A stretch of DNA of 64,000 nucleotides from Callaeas wilsoni (taxonomy: Eukaryota; Chordata; Aves; Passeriformes; Callaeidae), in assembly GCA_013398955.1 (NCBI GenBank), contig VWPU01004148.1:248001-312000 (forward strand), given 5' to 3'. The first letter of the stretch is position 1. Every line of letters begins with the position of its first letter. A model generated the notes under the pieces. It did not search any database. It had not been told where the DNA came from and worked only from the letters and a program-made list of their open reading frames with translations. Shown piece by piece: positions 47,800 through 61,228 of the stretch. A program made the translations under genes and the position numbers.

Positions 47800-50700
47800 C
47801 AGCAGAGTCTGTTCTTCTGGACCTTCCTAGAAATGAGCTGAGGGATTTTGATAGTCTTTAGGTCATCTCAATTCCCTCTCCTCCTCCCCCCCATTTGTCT
47901 TGCCCACTCCTTGACTCCACTTCTGCACTTGTGCTGGATGTTGTGCTGTCATCATGGATCTGAACAGGAAAATTGGCTCCCGAAAGGTGCAGTCATACCT
48001 TCATACTGCCTCCCTTTCCAAGCACATCCTGTTCTAACTTGCCCAGTTGAATGGTCATCAGCATTTGAGACAAAGTAATGCATTAACTCCTTACTGCCCT
48101 GGCATCGACAGGATAATTAAAATGGGATAAACTTAGTAGAATTTTGTTTATAGGAAAACATGTAGTACACATATATGCAAAAAAAAATATTTGCCAAAGG
48201 TAATAAATTCATTCAGTAATATGAAAACTGAACAATTTTTTTCTTTTTCCAGAATCAGCATGTGAAAGCCTGAAAAATGAGAATTTCACTTTAATTTGAG
48301 TGTGTTGGTGAAGACCATTTTAAACACATAGTGGAAATTTTGTTGAAAATTTACATTATGGTGAAGATTTTAATAATAATTATCTCAGTCAAGGATACCT
48401 ATTAAATTTTAAAAATTGCTTATTACAGGGGAGTGCTTTGGCCTTGGTTCTAGACTAAGGTCAGGTGAGACCCTAAATCTGATCTTTAAATTTGCCTTAA
48501 GGAGCCATGTCTAAGTGTCACCTAGTACTCATGACAAGAAGACATATATTCTTGATGGCAATAGGCTATTTAAAAGAGAAAGGGCCAGAAAGCAACACTC
48601 ATTCCTAGTTAGTGTTCAGTAGAAACATTTAGACAGAAAATCTCATCAAGGGTTGAAACTCAGTGAAGTCCCGCGACTGTTGAGTTACAGTTGCTGCAGC
48701 AGTATGATGTTTGCATGCCCATTTGCATTGGAGAAGTTTGTTTTTCTCTGAGGAGTGGTGGCTCAGTAGCCAAAAATGTACCCCAGCTGCAGTAATACCC
48801 TTCCATATGCACATGACATTCAAACTCCAGCCTGAACACACACTTGCTATGCTATTCCCGGCCAGAGGAAGCTCTACTTCACTGTTCATTATTTCACCAT
48901 TTCACTTTCTCTAATGATTCTATATCTACCAATTTTCTTGTTTTTAACATTATTTTCTTGACAAAAAGAATGATCATCCCTAATAATGATGATACCTGCA
49001 CGTTCAATCACACCCTTTAAAGGGCTGTTAAATCAAGTACTACGATGCCCTTCAAAAAGACTGTTGTGTGAGAACTGTAAGTTATGCTCGTATTCTTTTC
49101 TGCAGTTATGTTAAATGATCAGTCTTCACTGCACAAGACGAGTATTGTACGTGGCGAAATTCTTTTTAGGATGCTTGGTAGCAATTTCATTCAGGTAAAT
49201 TCCATACAGACATGTACTCCTTTTTCGGAGGCCTGTTTATCTGATCTTCGTTCTTCTGATTTCAAAAAGCTACATTATTAAAGATAAAAATTAACATGCA
49301 GACAATAAATCCCCATTTTACTTCTATTAAGTCATTTTTTTAATACTGAGCTTCTATTAATCACTTTAATGTCGCATTTGCCTTTGCATGCTTATGTTTT
49401 AATTTTGTTTACAATTCACATTTTTTCAAAATAGGAAATTTCCTTATTTTTTCTCACTAATTCAATTAGAAATAGCTGCTCATTTAAAAATTAAAAGAAA
49501 CAAAAAATATTCCTCTTGGCAAAAAAATTCCAAAATTGTATTTTTAAAATTTCTAATTGAAATGCAAATTCAAAGGTTTCCACAGAAAATTATAACATTA
49601 TAAATTATAAAATGTCAAGGGACTATAGTTTTGAATTCTGATGGAATACAGATATTTTAATTAAAAGAAAATTTAAAAAATAAAATAGTATTTGCCATCT
49701 TGCCAAAAAAAGAGAAAAAATCTAGTTTGTACAATGTACAGATATTCAAGGAACTTCATCCTGATCAATTGGAAAAAATCCAATTATTTTGCAGCTATTA
49801 TGGCTTATGGGTTAAGGTTTTATTTTTAATTAAACAATATTTCTTTTCTTTTCTCTGACGATTTTGACTCTCTAATATTCTTACCTGTAAGAAGCACTTC
49901 AGCACGGCTTCTCTTGAATGCACTTTTTTATGAGATTAGTAGAAGTTTGTTTCCTGATGTACATGTAGAGTGTTATAATTTCCTCCAGATTTATTTGTAT
50001 ATTTACAGACCAACTTCCCATTGTTATCTATATTCATCTCAATCCTGTTTAAGCAGTATAAACCAGGCAGGCTGTGTTTTGAGTTCTGCAGCTGGTGATA
50101 CAATCAAGTCACTCTGTGAATCTATGGTTTTGATTTAATCATCTTGCTTTTATGTACCTTCAGGAAGAAAATGTTGGCATCGATAGAGAGCTTATGACTG
50201 TTTCTATGAATCTCATGATTATTCCTGTGATTATTTCTTTAATAAATGCTAAGACAGGTTTGATATAAAAATTGTAGAAGATCATATGTCTGGATATTCA
50301 AGGAAAAAATGCCAGCTGAACCATGTGCCCTGCTCTAGTCTTGTACAACAAGCATATTTCCAAGCACGTCACAACGAGTCCTGTGCCTCCTAAATCTTCC
50401 CAAGAAAACTCCTCTAGCTCAATAGCTGTTTTAATTACTTCCATTGAATGTTTATTTCAATGGGGATGCTTCTTAAAAATTCAACAGAAGTCTGAATTAA
50501 TACAGAAATTAATAAGGAGCATTTAGTTGTCTTTTCATTCTTAAATGTTCATCGCAAACTTTTATTTGTTGCCTGGGTTTTTTTAAATCCTTACAGCTGC
50601 TTTATCAGAAGTAAATTATTTTAACAAAGGAGAGCTATTCAAAGCAGTACTGTCCTGATGGACAATATTTTTATTGCTTAGTAGTAAGTGCCAGTTATCA

Positions 50701-51450
50701 CATCTTACCTAGTCTCTGTCCTCTTTTATCAATTAGATACTTTAACTCTGATACTACATCCTCTTCAAATTTAATAAATTCATATCTGAGTTTTCTTAAG
50801 ACTCCCTAAAGTTTTTAGTTATATGTACAGTTTTAAAACTATTCTTTCCCTGGGAGAATACTCAAATGTCAAACAAAATAAATGCAAATTTTAAATACAG
50901 TCATCAAAAAGGATGAAGTTAGGAGACCTGTCAAAAGTGTGCAGCCCAGGTGACAACTATATAATTGCTAAGAGTAAGAATCTGTTAACAATGAACTATG
51001 AAGCACTGATGGTATTAAAAGAGAAAAATACACGGTAAACAATAATGATAGAGATAATGTCTTCTCATTTGCCTCTGACTTTCAGACATGTACAAACTTT
51101 ACTAATTCTACTAATTAAACCTGGCTTAATAGACTTGACATTTATTAAGTGAAAGAAATACAACAATATAAACTTTTTTGTTTATAACCAAAGGCTAAGT
51201 AGTACCAAATAAATTAGATTAGATTCACTAATTGCCTATATGCTATTAGAAATCTGTACATTCAAGTACTATTTTCACTTTTCTACATCAACATGAAAAT
51301 ATCATCCTTTGGTGCTCAGTCCCAAACTTCTGGATTTCAGAGAATTATGATTATACACGCCAAATTTTTTGAGAGTTGTAAATTCTAAGCAGAACATCTA
51401 TCTGATGACCTGACTCAAGAGAATTGTATAAAATTGTGTTAGGCGAGGTT
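47800..51450. other. Long unique AT-rich noncoding stretch
   Basis: A pyrimidine-rich, GC-richer start (47870-48080) lacks any family I know. The rest is AT-rich with ORFs of at most 86 residues and no domains. Confidence 0.6.
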
Positions 51451-51454
51451 TGGG

Positions 51455-51685
51455 TTACATATTATGTATTAGGAAAAGGTTTTTCACCCAGAGGGTGGTT
51501 GGGCACTGGAACAGGCTCCCCAGGGAAGTGGTCACAGCACCAAGCCTGAGAGAGTTCAAGAAGCATTTGGAAAATGCTCTCAGGCACATGGTGTGACTCT
51601 TGTGGCTGTCCTGTGCAGGGTCAGGAGCTGGATTTTGATGATCCTTGTGAGTCCTTTCCAACTCAAGATATTCTATGATCTTTCA
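51455..51685 (+). mobile_element. CR1 LINE 3' end, plus orientation
   Basis: The plus strand reads TTAGGAAAAGGTTTTTCACC, CAGAGGGTGGTTGGGCACTG, GAACAGGCTCCCCAGGGAAG, CTCTCAGGCACATGGTGTGA, GTCCTGTGCAGGGTCAGGAG and GTCCTTTCCAACTCAAGATA, ending ATTCTATGATC. This is the CR1 subtype with the CTGTGCAGGG 3' UTR, the same subtype as the minus copy at 10409-10575. Strongly 5' truncated, about 230 bp. The 68-residue minus ORF is antisense to it. Confidence 0.93.
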
Positions 51686-51689
51686 ATGT

Positions 51690-51910
51690 AAAACTGCATA
51701 TAAATCAAAGGAGAATAAATGCAAACTGCCTTCACAGAAATTTCCAGAAAAGATTTTTTTCTTCAGAAGACCATTCATCAGTAACTTCCAGATTCTGGAA
51801 TGATATTTAGAGCTGCATATCAAAAGAAATTTCAGTAATTTCTTTGAGGAGAGGTGAACTCAGATGAATAATAAAAAAAAATAAAAGCAGGAGAAATTAA
51901 TTAGGAAATT
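51690..51910. other. Unique spacer between two converging CR1 elements
   Basis: AT-rich sequence of about 220 bp without an element of its own. It separates two CR1 copies whose 3' ends face each other. Confidence 0.6.
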
Positions 51911-51911
51911 T

Positions 51912-52810
51912 ATGGAATGGCTTGGATGGAAGGGAACTTAAAGATCAGCTAGTTCCTACTCTGCCCTGCCATGGACACCTCACTAGACCAGGGTGCTCAG
52001 AGCTCCATCCAGCCTGGCCTTGAACACTTCCAGGGATGGGGCATCCGCAGCTTCTCTGGGCAACCCGTTCCAGTGCCTCATCACCCTCACAATAAAGATT
52101 TTTTTCCTAATATCTAATCCAAACCTACTTTCTTTCAGTGCGAAGCCATTCTCTCTTGTCCTGTCCTAGTGCGCTCTTGTCAATAGTCTCCATCTTTCTT
52201 GCAGGCTCCCTTGAGATGCTGGAAGGCCACAATGAGTTCAACGTAATAGTTCATCTTCTTTCCAGGCTGCAAAAATCCACTTCTCTTTGCCATTCCTCTT
52301 GGAAGATGTGCTATGTCCATCTAATCATCTTGGTGGCCTTCCTCTGGACTCATTCCAGGAAGTCCATGTCCTTCCTGTGCTGAGATCCCAGAGCTGGATG
52401 CAGCATTCCAAGAGGGATCTCACAGGAGCAGAGCAGAAGGGCAGAATCCTCTCCCTCACTCTGCTGCCCACACTGCTTTGGATGCAGCCCAGGAGACTTT
52501 TTACTTTCTGGGCTGCAAGCACACATTGCTGGCTCATGTCCAACCTCTCACCCACCAGCACCCCCAAGTCCTTCTCGGAAGGGTCTCTCCATCTGTTCAT
52601 CCCACAGCCTGTGTTGATACCAGGGGTTGTCCTGACCCAGGTGCAGGACCTCACACATAGTCTTGTTAAATGTCATGAGATTCCCATGGGCTCACCTCTC
52701 AAGCTTGTCCAGGTCCCTCTGCATGGCATCCCATCCTTCAGGTTTGTCAACCACATCACTCAGCGTGGTGTCATCTGCAAATTTGGTGACGGTGCAGTCA
52801 ATCCATTAAA
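51912..52810 (-). mobile_element. CR1 LINE 3' end with C-terminal reverse transcriptase, minus orientation
   Basis: At about 900 bp this is the longest contiguous CR1 3' copy here. The plus strand shows the antisense 3' UTR (GGAAGGGAACTTAAAGATCA, GGATGGGGCATCCGCAGCTT, GTTCCAGTGCCTCATCACCC). On the minus strand the ORF2 C-terminus is open for 109 residues at 52325-52654: [20 protein letters not shown] followed by [16 protein letters not shown] and [20 protein letters not shown]. Further 5', at 52790 down to 52700, a frame reads [18 protein letters not shown], containing FADD, the reverse transcriptase motif C with its catalytic aspartates. The copy ends abruptly at about 52810. The 178-residue plus ORF (52287-52823) is an antisense shadow. 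Confidence 0.95.
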
Positions 52811-52824
52811 ATGGGTATTTTAGG

Positions 52825-55715
52825 GGAAGTGGCTTTGGACTTATTTCTTTCAGATACTCAAGAAGTAAGTGATTCAGAAATGTAACCAGGTGTATGTGTA
52901 CATTTTTCAGATTTTGCTACTTGCTAGCGTGCCCTGCCAAGCTAATGTTTTCCATGTCTGGCATTATTGAACTAAATTTTTAAAAGAATGAAGACTCATG
53001 GGTATGCTTTCTGGGTAGTTTTAGATAATAACCACCCTATACGTGGCTATTAATACAATTATCCCATTCTACTTTCTTCCTTGCTTCTTATGTTGGCTGC
53101 TATTTCTCATATTAAACTGAGATCATTGACTGTTTTAAACAGAAGCTGTCACGACTTCGCAGATTCCTATAGTGTTCCATATGCCTGAGTCCTGATTTAC
53201 AAAAAAAATAATGAATAATACAATATTGCAAAGCACTTCACGCAGCATGTTTTTTCAATGCTGTCACTAACTACGGGTTATAAATATGATTATTTATTTA
53301 TATCCACACGGATACACATTTGATTTTTTGTTTGCTTTTCTATGAATAGAGGTTTTTACACTCTTCTTTTTTCTAATAGCCATTTAATAGTAAAGTGAGA
53401 GAATAAGTGCAATAAATCTAAAAGCTGTATTAAACACATACCTGTTGAATTGAACTGTTTTCCCTCTTTGTGTGTTTCGTGTCTCATAACAGATCCTGAA
53501 ATTTAATTCTGAGTGATGAATTCAAGCTATTTCAACAAGAAACAAAACAGGCACGCAGGGCTCATTTGAACATCTGGGTCTTTCAGGCCATCTATGTGCA
53601 ATTGTCTTCAGTGAGTCATTAATGTATATCATAAGCATAAAAGAATTTTTGTTACTTTTTTACCTCTTCGGTGAATAGCAACAACAACAAAAAAGATACC
53701 ACACGTGCATTTTCATACTAGCAATTTTTACCTGTAAATACCCCCTTTCTCTCTTTGCTCAGTTTGAGAACTAATTAGGAAGACATTTTCACAGTTTCTA
53801 CAGTGATATTATCTGCTGATATTGGCTTCATGAAACCAGAGCAGTAATATCAGGTTCGTTTAAACATGTAAGGCGCGGCTCAGCAGTGGCACACTGCATG
53901 TCTTGACCAAAGTCAGGAACTCTGACAGCAGTTGGGGTTATCTGTATTTCACTCTCAGCCAGACAGCAAGTCTTCTCACACAGATATTGTTCAATAGATA
54001 AAAATCCAGGCTTGTGTGATCCTGCATATCCAGTTTATACTCTTTAGCTGAACTAAATTTTTGCCAAACAGTTTAAGGATCAGTGAACCAGATTTACAGG
54101 TTTAGATTTGACGATTTGACAACTTGATGTCAACTTAGAGAGTCTGTCTCTAGAGCATAGATCTATCTCTGGTGACTGTGTCTTTTTGGACAACAAAAAT
54201 AGGGTTCATGTCACCACACTTTAGCCATCTGAGGTCTAGGTGTCTTACTGAGTCCAAAAATCTGGGCTCTCTTTTATCCACCAGAGAGACAAAGATGTAA
54301 TTTATACATTTTCTTGTTAGACCAGTTTCTCCCTGGAGGTGTTTTTCTCTGCTGGCTAGAAAGGTATTTTTGAATCATATCCACTAAATGCTGAGATTAT
54401 AAATCTAAAATGAAAGGCAGTTACTTCCACCACAAGTAAGGAATGGCAAAATATTTTCTGTGAAAATGTTGGTAAAAGTTATTACTTTGAATAATGGTCA
54501 AGCTTGTCTGTATATGACTTGTGTGTATTGTCTGATTGTCCTTGAAATGTGTGAAAAAGTACCTTCATTCTCATCTGTTCTTTTATTAAGACGCATTTCC
54601 ACACAGTACATATTTAAGTTCAGAGAACTTCAAAACATACTCGAAATTAGTGCATGATTAAGCATTTCCTTGAAACGAGAGCCAACATTTTTCTCTCGTC
54701 AGATTGCAAAAGGTTTAAACTCTGGCTGTCTTATTGAAACAAAAGCTGTGGGTATGGGAATACAGAAAATCCATTACTGAATACAGCCCTCAATTAGTAC
54801 TAAGGATTGAATGCAATCTCTGTCATTACCACCGTAGCCGCTTTCCTTGCCCTCCAAGCTGTGGCAGCTATTCTCATACTGTAGTCAAGTATGCAAAGCT
54901 GGTAGCAGCATTGCAGAGGAGAGAGAGGTTACTGACTGCTTTGTGTGATTAATTAAAAGAACCGCATTTTCTACATCTGTAATTATTCTCCCTTCTTTCA
55001 CCTGTAGTATTTTGTATTGTTCTATATAGTACTAACTTTAATGCTTTAGATATAACAGTGTACAAGCCATAAAACTGAGGTCATAGTTGCTTTCATTTTT
55101 TATATCTTCAAAGTTTGCTTTGAAAGCACAACAGCCTGAGCTGTCACTGTGATTAATTGGAAACCATACTCCCAAAAAGGTGGAAGGAAGGTCAGGTCAT
55201 ATGAAGCACAGGAAACTCACAGTCAGGCATTTTCTAACTTTCAAGTGCATAAAGTTTCAACCATAAAAATGATCTTCTTTACAAATATTGTGAACAAATG
55301 AAAATACAGTTGTACATGCTTCTCTGGCTCCTTAGCCAAGGAATTTTTTTTTAAAAATATAAGACAGAAATTCTATAATTTAGGTTCTTAAACTATGACC
55401 AGAGTCTCTAGATCTTCTAGATTGTTGAGCTAATGGATTAAACAATATCCCACAACTCCACACCATATCCAATGATGTGATAAGAATTAACGACATACAG
55501 CACATTCCTGAGTCACACGAGGTAGTTGAATTTCATACTATACACAAAAAGAACCAGAATCAGGAATTACGGATTTTTACTTTTAAAATAAAGCAGAAAC
55601 CTACTTCTCTTAATTCACAATTTTCCCCTGTCAGTCTTTTCCCAGCTGATGCTGCTTAACTGAGTTTTCTCTTAATTTCTCTCACTCTCTCTATTCTTCC
55701 CACCTCAGCAGTTCC
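52825..55715. other. Unique AT-rich noncoding stretch
   Basis: Contains less AT-rich pockets near 53140-53170 (GAAGCTGTCACGACTTCGCA), 53860-53930 (TAAGGCGCGGCTCAGCAGTG) and 54830-54930, which could be conserved noncoding elements, and a small hairpin at 54675-54699. No gene or transposable element recognised. Confidence 0.55.
54675..54699. repeat. Short hairpin, 7-bp perfect stem
   Basis: ACGAGAG (54675-54681) and CTCTCGT (54693-54699) are perfect inverted arms around an 11-base AT-rich loop. Could be chance. Confidence 0.4.
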
Positions 55716-55721
55716 AGACAC

Positions 55722-55890
55722 TTCACAGAACCACAGAATGGTATCATGTTGGAAGGGACTTTTAAAGGTTATCTACTCCAACCCCCTTCTTCCATGGACA
55801 GGGACATCTTCCACTAGACCGGGCTTCTCAAAACCCCATTCAGCCAGAATGTGACCACTTGCAACTTCAAGTTGTTCATCCCCGGATTGC
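55722..55890 (-). mobile_element. CR1 LINE 3' end (short, diverged)
   Basis: The plus strand starts TCACAGAACCACAGAATGGT and continues GTTGGAAGGGACTTTTAAAG, CCAACCCCCTTCTTCCATGG, ACAGGGACATCTTCCACTAG and ACCGGGCTTCTCAAAACCCC, the antisense CR1 3' end. Similarity fades after about 55890. Orientation minus, heavily 5' truncated. Confidence 0.9.
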
Positions 55891-56978
55891 TTGAAAACAT
55901 CATTTCACAATGCTGGAATGGCATTCACATTCCCAGCCTGTGTTCTCTGACAAACAGAGTTTTCTCATATCTTTCAAGCCCTTGTTTCTTTTCCCAGATT
56001 TCATAATGTATTTACGTGTCCCTCTTACCCCTTTTGCCCGGTAAAGCTTTTCAATATTGCCCTGTGATTTCTACTTTCTTTAGAGGCTTCTTATCCTGTT
56101 TGTCCTCTATATCTTGCCTGGGTTCCTTATCCTAAGACAATGAAACAGATTCATTCCTTCAGCAGCTCCCTCCCTCCACAGCCTCAGCTCCTTGTTTATC
56201 ATCCATATGTTTCAAATAGCCCCACAAGCCCTGAACTAAATAGATCCCATTCTCTGGAATCATGAGTGAAATATGTAACTCTTAAGAGGTTATAATCGCT
56301 GAAGTATAAAATATCAATTCACAGCATTTGCAGCACCTTCTGAAGAGCAGGGATTTTTCAAAGGCATTTAAATTAGCTAAATTTTGGCAGAATTCCCCAA
56401 TACATATTTAAAAGAAAAAGAAAAAGAAAAAGACAAAATGTGCTATTGTCACAAGGGCATTCTTTCTTTAATCTAAATTTCAGGTGTAAGCTTTAATACT
56501 TGTTATATATTTACATATTTTGGAAAAGGCCTTCATCCCCTTGCTAGTAAACACTTGAGGAAATATGAACTCTCTTACAAGAAAGATCAACGTCATGCTC
56601 CAGAGAAAAAATGGGGGTCTTCACAACTTCGACTAGGGAAAATTTCTTCTCCATCCCATTTTTGGCTCAGATTTTGGATCTTGTATATGCAAACGAGATA
56701 AAACTACCAGAAGAGCAGTACTTTTTTCCTCATTACTGGCCACACCAATATTCCCTCCTCATCAGTTTACTTTTAATCTGATCAAAATCCTGCAATTCAG
56801 AGACTAGAAACATTTTGCAAAATTATATGTCAAAGGTATCCATGATAGAAGAAGAAATTTCATCCGCATATATTTACAAAAAAATTTAGAGCATGAGATT
56901 AGAACATTGGTTCCATGATCCAACAAAAGTGATCAAGATTTATTTCAATCCTCTTTTTACTTTAGCAAAGTGAGTTTT

Positions 56979-57015
56979 AGTATTTAATCTGATTGTAACA
57001 GTATTTAATCTGATT
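56979..57015. repeat. Two direct copies of AGTATTTAATCTGATT
   Basis: Perfect 16-bp copies at 56979-56994 and 57000-57015, period 21 bp. Confidence 0.85.
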
Positions 57016-57640
57016 CAGTTTGCACCGAATGTTTTTATCCAGCACTTTTTAAATTTCTCTATAACTACTTTTTCTTTTCTCTCTTATTACCATGATTTTT
57101 AGTATTTACTTATCTTTTCCATTCAACTGCAAGTACTTGTGTATTTCCTGTCTTTTAGACACTAAACAAAAAGACTTCCAGTCAATCTTGCTGTTTTTTG
57201 GCATGAAAAAAATACCTCAAACCGTATGACAATGATGTACAAGTTTCATGTCAACACAAACCAAATCACAATAAGACTGCTATGATGCAGCCAGATTTGG
57301 TCCACATTTGTTATTACCCAGTTTTCAAGAGAGGATTTGTAAGCATTTTTTTAATATGTTGACTGTATTTATATACAATGTTGGTGCACACAAACTACAT
57401 TTGATGTCAAAATATTTGAACATTTCAACATGTTTAGAGAGGTCATAGAATTTCTCTATTTTTAAACTAATGTCTCTAAATTTACAAATGATTAATCTAT
57501 TGTATCAATTACTATGTCTCCCTTGCTTTTCCTAGATTTAAATTAAAAATACATGAAAATATATATATTTAAATAATGCTTAATATTTTTTTAACATCTG
57601 TGCATGTGAATTTAAATTGTTTTTATATTAATTAAAATCC

Positions 57641-57659
57641 ATATATATATATATATATA
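57641..57659. repeat. (AT)n microsatellite
   Basis: About nine AT units following AAAATCC. Confidence 0.85.
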
Positions 57660-58832
57660 CATACATTTTGTCATATGTATAAACAACAATAGAAACACAT
57701 ACAGAGTGAACTACATTTACCATGAAGTCACAAGCTTCCTAGGCTGGAAAAGCTCCACTATTTAGAGACAGGTTCTTCATAGAATTATATGAATTTTCTT
57801 GTCTGGCATGATGATGACCTTCACATGTTTGTAGATAAGCTGCACCTAATGTGGGCACAATGATCTAGCTCTCCAAATCGTGCCTAAAAATGCAGATAGC
57901 TCTGTCCCAGAATGTAAGACAAGGGCACAAATATTTCCAAACAATGCCCAGAGATGTTAAAAAAATCTTTCTCATTATGATTTAGCTCAGCTATAAGCCA
58001 AGGCCTCCGGAAATGTGCTACCTAGCCAATTTACTACAGCAGGGCCATAGTGTTCTTACTTAAGATAAATAAAACTAAAGCTTCCCAATTAATTACGAGT
58101 TTTCATGATTTCACTGTCAGACAAATTGATTCGGTTTTACACTCAATTTGATTTTGTGCTGGACAGCAAATGACTTGCTTAGAAAATAAAGAAATGTGGT
58201 TGGAACAGGGCTTTAATTAATTCTATTGAAAAATACCTCAAATGCAATATACCCTGAAGAAATACTCCTCCAACTATATTCAATAAAGGTTGTTTATCAA
58301 AGTAATTATTTCCTTTAGGGAATTTCTTCGAATTTTCACTTTAAATATATGAAGGCTCAAAAAAAGCAAGCTTTTACTTCTGTGACCTTGAAGAAACACC
58401 TTAGTACAAACAATTTGCTTCAGCAGTAAAAGAAAAAAAAGTGGTTTATTTTAAAAAATATTTCATTGCCTCTGTTACTAAATCTCATAACAAATTAACC
58501 CTTGGATCTCTCCTAAAAAGCTCCCTTTTTTTAATCCATAGGACACCTTTCCAGTTATGGGAATACATTACAAAGAATATAGTATGTGATATGTAATATA
58601 GAGGGTATAATACCTTATATCATATTTATATGTAGTAAGAACAATGTTCTTTTAATATACTAGATGTTTACCTAAATCCTGCTGTACCTACACTTGCATG
58701 TTATTTTTAAAAATCATGAAATATTCTCTTAACACAAATTGCTTTTGGTTGGTGGCATTGATAATGGCAATGATGTTGACTAACTTGTTTTTAATGGTTT
58801 ACTAGACTCAGAGGAATAAATCAGAAATCCAC

Positions 58833-58869
58833 TGGAGTTTTCAGATAGGACTGCATTGGAGTTTTCAGA
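58833..58869. repeat. Two direct copies of TGGAGTTTTCAGA
   Basis: Perfect 13-bp copies at 58833-58845 and 58857-58869, period 24 bp. A small local duplication. Confidence 0.8.
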
Positions 58870-61030
58870 CAAATCAATTTTATTATCTAATTGGGTGCAC
58901 TGCAAAGGGTTTGAGTTGATGGTTCCTATTAATAACTTACTCAAGTAACACTAAATCATAGAGGAAAGTTTTTCTAGGAAAAGCAAAATTCGAGTCAAAA
59001 AAAAGAGGTAAAAATCAACCCAAAAATCCACCATTAAGTTTACACACCCAGAAAAAAAATTGAATATGAGGGGAAACCTTTCAGAGATGGTTCTATATAA
59101 ATACATATATGCATAAACACCCTTGGTGTGTAGACGTACATGCTCCATTTTGTGGATGAAGGTGACACAGTTGAGAAATCACATCCTTTTATTCACTTGT
59201 AATGCTTCCATGTCATGGTGAAAATTTCCTTCTATCTTATTGAGAAGACTTCTGAGCAAACTGCTTTCCAAGTTATTTCATGCAAATTACTGCACTGAGA
59301 AAGCAAGACTAAATTTCAGCATGTAAATTTACATATTGCCTTAATGGCAACAGAGAAAGTTTCAGGCTTCCTGTAACTGCTGAGTAGTTTAAATGCAAAC
59401 ATTTTAATAAGGTTGATGGACTCAGGTTTTTTTAATCTTTCCTTCTTTTAGTGATTTTCACCAAAGACTGTAAAAGCATAAAGAAAAAATCAGTTATACT
59501 TAATAGCTCTGAATTATTTGACAATACAGTTTTTCCTCTTTTTGCTTTCCACTAAGATTTTTTCAGACTCAACTTCACATATCTTTATGTGGAAATGAAA
59601 TTCCTTGTATGTACTAACTCATAATTCTGAGGCTTTCTATCTACTTTTCCCTGATGCACTCAAACAGAATAGCACAAGAAATTCCACAGTAAGAACCACA
59701 CCACCTTCTCCAGCTTGCAGTGGTATTTTAAATACTGTCTTGTGATTGGTGAGACAACATTTAACATGTTGGTTCTTTGCGGTTCTTTTTTACCTCAGAC
59801 AAGCAGTAATCCCTGCTTGTTAGCCTCAGGTTATATATTTAACTTAAAGTGAAGAAGAATTGCTATATTCTTTTTGCCCCTGGGGCTTTCCAGCAGCATA
59901 AAATGTTAGCTTCTGGCTTCCATGTTAATTCACAAATACTGAATCTCATGGGCTTTTCATCAGAAATGTCTCATCTTTTTTAAAAGTGATTTTCATTTTG
60001 CTGTAGATGTTATTAAGTATCATCATCTCAAGTACTTTTCAAAATATAGTGGAAAATATGCTGATTGTGAATATTTTTTTGGGAAACCCAAATTAATTAC
60101 TTTAATGTTGATATATTTTATTTTAATGACTGCATTTTGAGGAAATAACTCATTGAGACAGCCTTGATGTTTCAGGCACTGCTCAGCAACAACCAGTTAT
60201 CTGGGTCCTCAGGGTCTGAGATGTGAGAAATAAGTCTTATGGAAAGACACAGTGTGTTTTTTAATTATAATGTAGCTAGGTTATCCAAGTAACCCACTCA
60301 CACTGCTGAATTGATTAACACAACTAAAAACTGACAGATTTCTCCAAGTTGTGGTTTATTGTTTCATTTCAGCTTTGGACTTGGGAACTCACAGATATGT
60401 AAACCAAAAAGGTAAATAATCTGCTAATTACAATATAACCTCTATGCCTACACACTTTGACTCTCTCCAATTAACATTACATTTGTTTCAAATGTTCCTA
60501 GCTTTTTTCTTTTCCTTTTGTTCCAGACTTAATTTCTTAAAAACAATCTTTAAATGAGTGATTCTTTACTGACTTATTCCTGCTTTTACATAACAGTTTC
60601 TTAGATGATGGAGAAACCTCTCATTAAATCTTCTCAGCCATATTTTAGTTCTTAGATTATTTTACTCCCTCCTTTCATAGCTCAAAACAATTACAGTGTC
60701 TCAAACTTTAATTACAATTATTTGCTTATTCACTGCAATCAAGACTTGTTTGTTATGCATCTCCAATTTTACTTTTGGAGAAATCCATGGGAACTCAATT
60801 TCTGATATTTGTGGCTTCAAGATATACCTTTAATTTTCTCCAAGCTTGCATTCTTGAAATATGCTTATCTATTATAACACATGTATTTCCAGTATAAATG
60901 AAAAATTAAATAAGCACAATTATAGTTTATGAGGAAAAAAACCCTTATCCTTGAGCTATGCTTCTAAATGTTGAATATGTAAGGCTTGCCACCTTTCACA
61001 TAGGTTTTTTCACACCTAGTGAACTCTCCT

Positions 61031-61228
61031 AGGAAGGAGGGAAGGAGGGAAGGAGGAGGGAGAGAAGGAAGAGAGGAAGAGAGGAAGAGAGGAAGGGAGG
61101 GAGAGAAGGAAGAGAGGGAGGAAGGAAGGAAGGAAGGAAGGAAGGAAGGAAGGAAGGAAGGAAGGAAGGAAGGAAGGAAGGAAGGAAGGAAGGAAGGAAG
61201 GAAGGAAGGAAGGAAGGAAGGAAGGAAA
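61031..61228. repeat. GA-rich tract ending in a pure (GGAA)n microsatellite
   Basis: 61031-61119 is an irregular purine-only mixture of GGAAG, GAGAGG and GGGA units. 61119-61228 is pure GGAA, about 27 units. The plus strand is all purine for almost 200 bp. ORFs on both strands are artefacts (EGRK and LPSF runs). Confidence 0.97.

Larger units (their letters stand above)
55895..61025. other. Long unique AT-rich noncoding stretch
   Basis: About 5 kb with small simple repeats: (AAAAAG)n at 56410-56433, a 21-bp-period pair at 56979-57015, (AT)n at 57641-57659, and a 24-bp-period pair at 58833-58869. No transposable element, RNA gene or coding frame recognised. Confidence 0.6.

Noticed and set aside
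47583..47861. Arginine-run ORF
   Set aside because: Artefact of the GAA triplet tract.
52287..52823. 178-residue plus-strand ORF, the longest non-simple ORF in the window
   Set aside because: It is antisense to CR1 ORF2, whose true frame on the minus strand shows FADD and AAQK motifs.
57421..57460. GGTCATAGAATTTCTC as a CR1 3' end
   Set aside because: Only the first ten bases match; the conserved sequence that should follow is absent.
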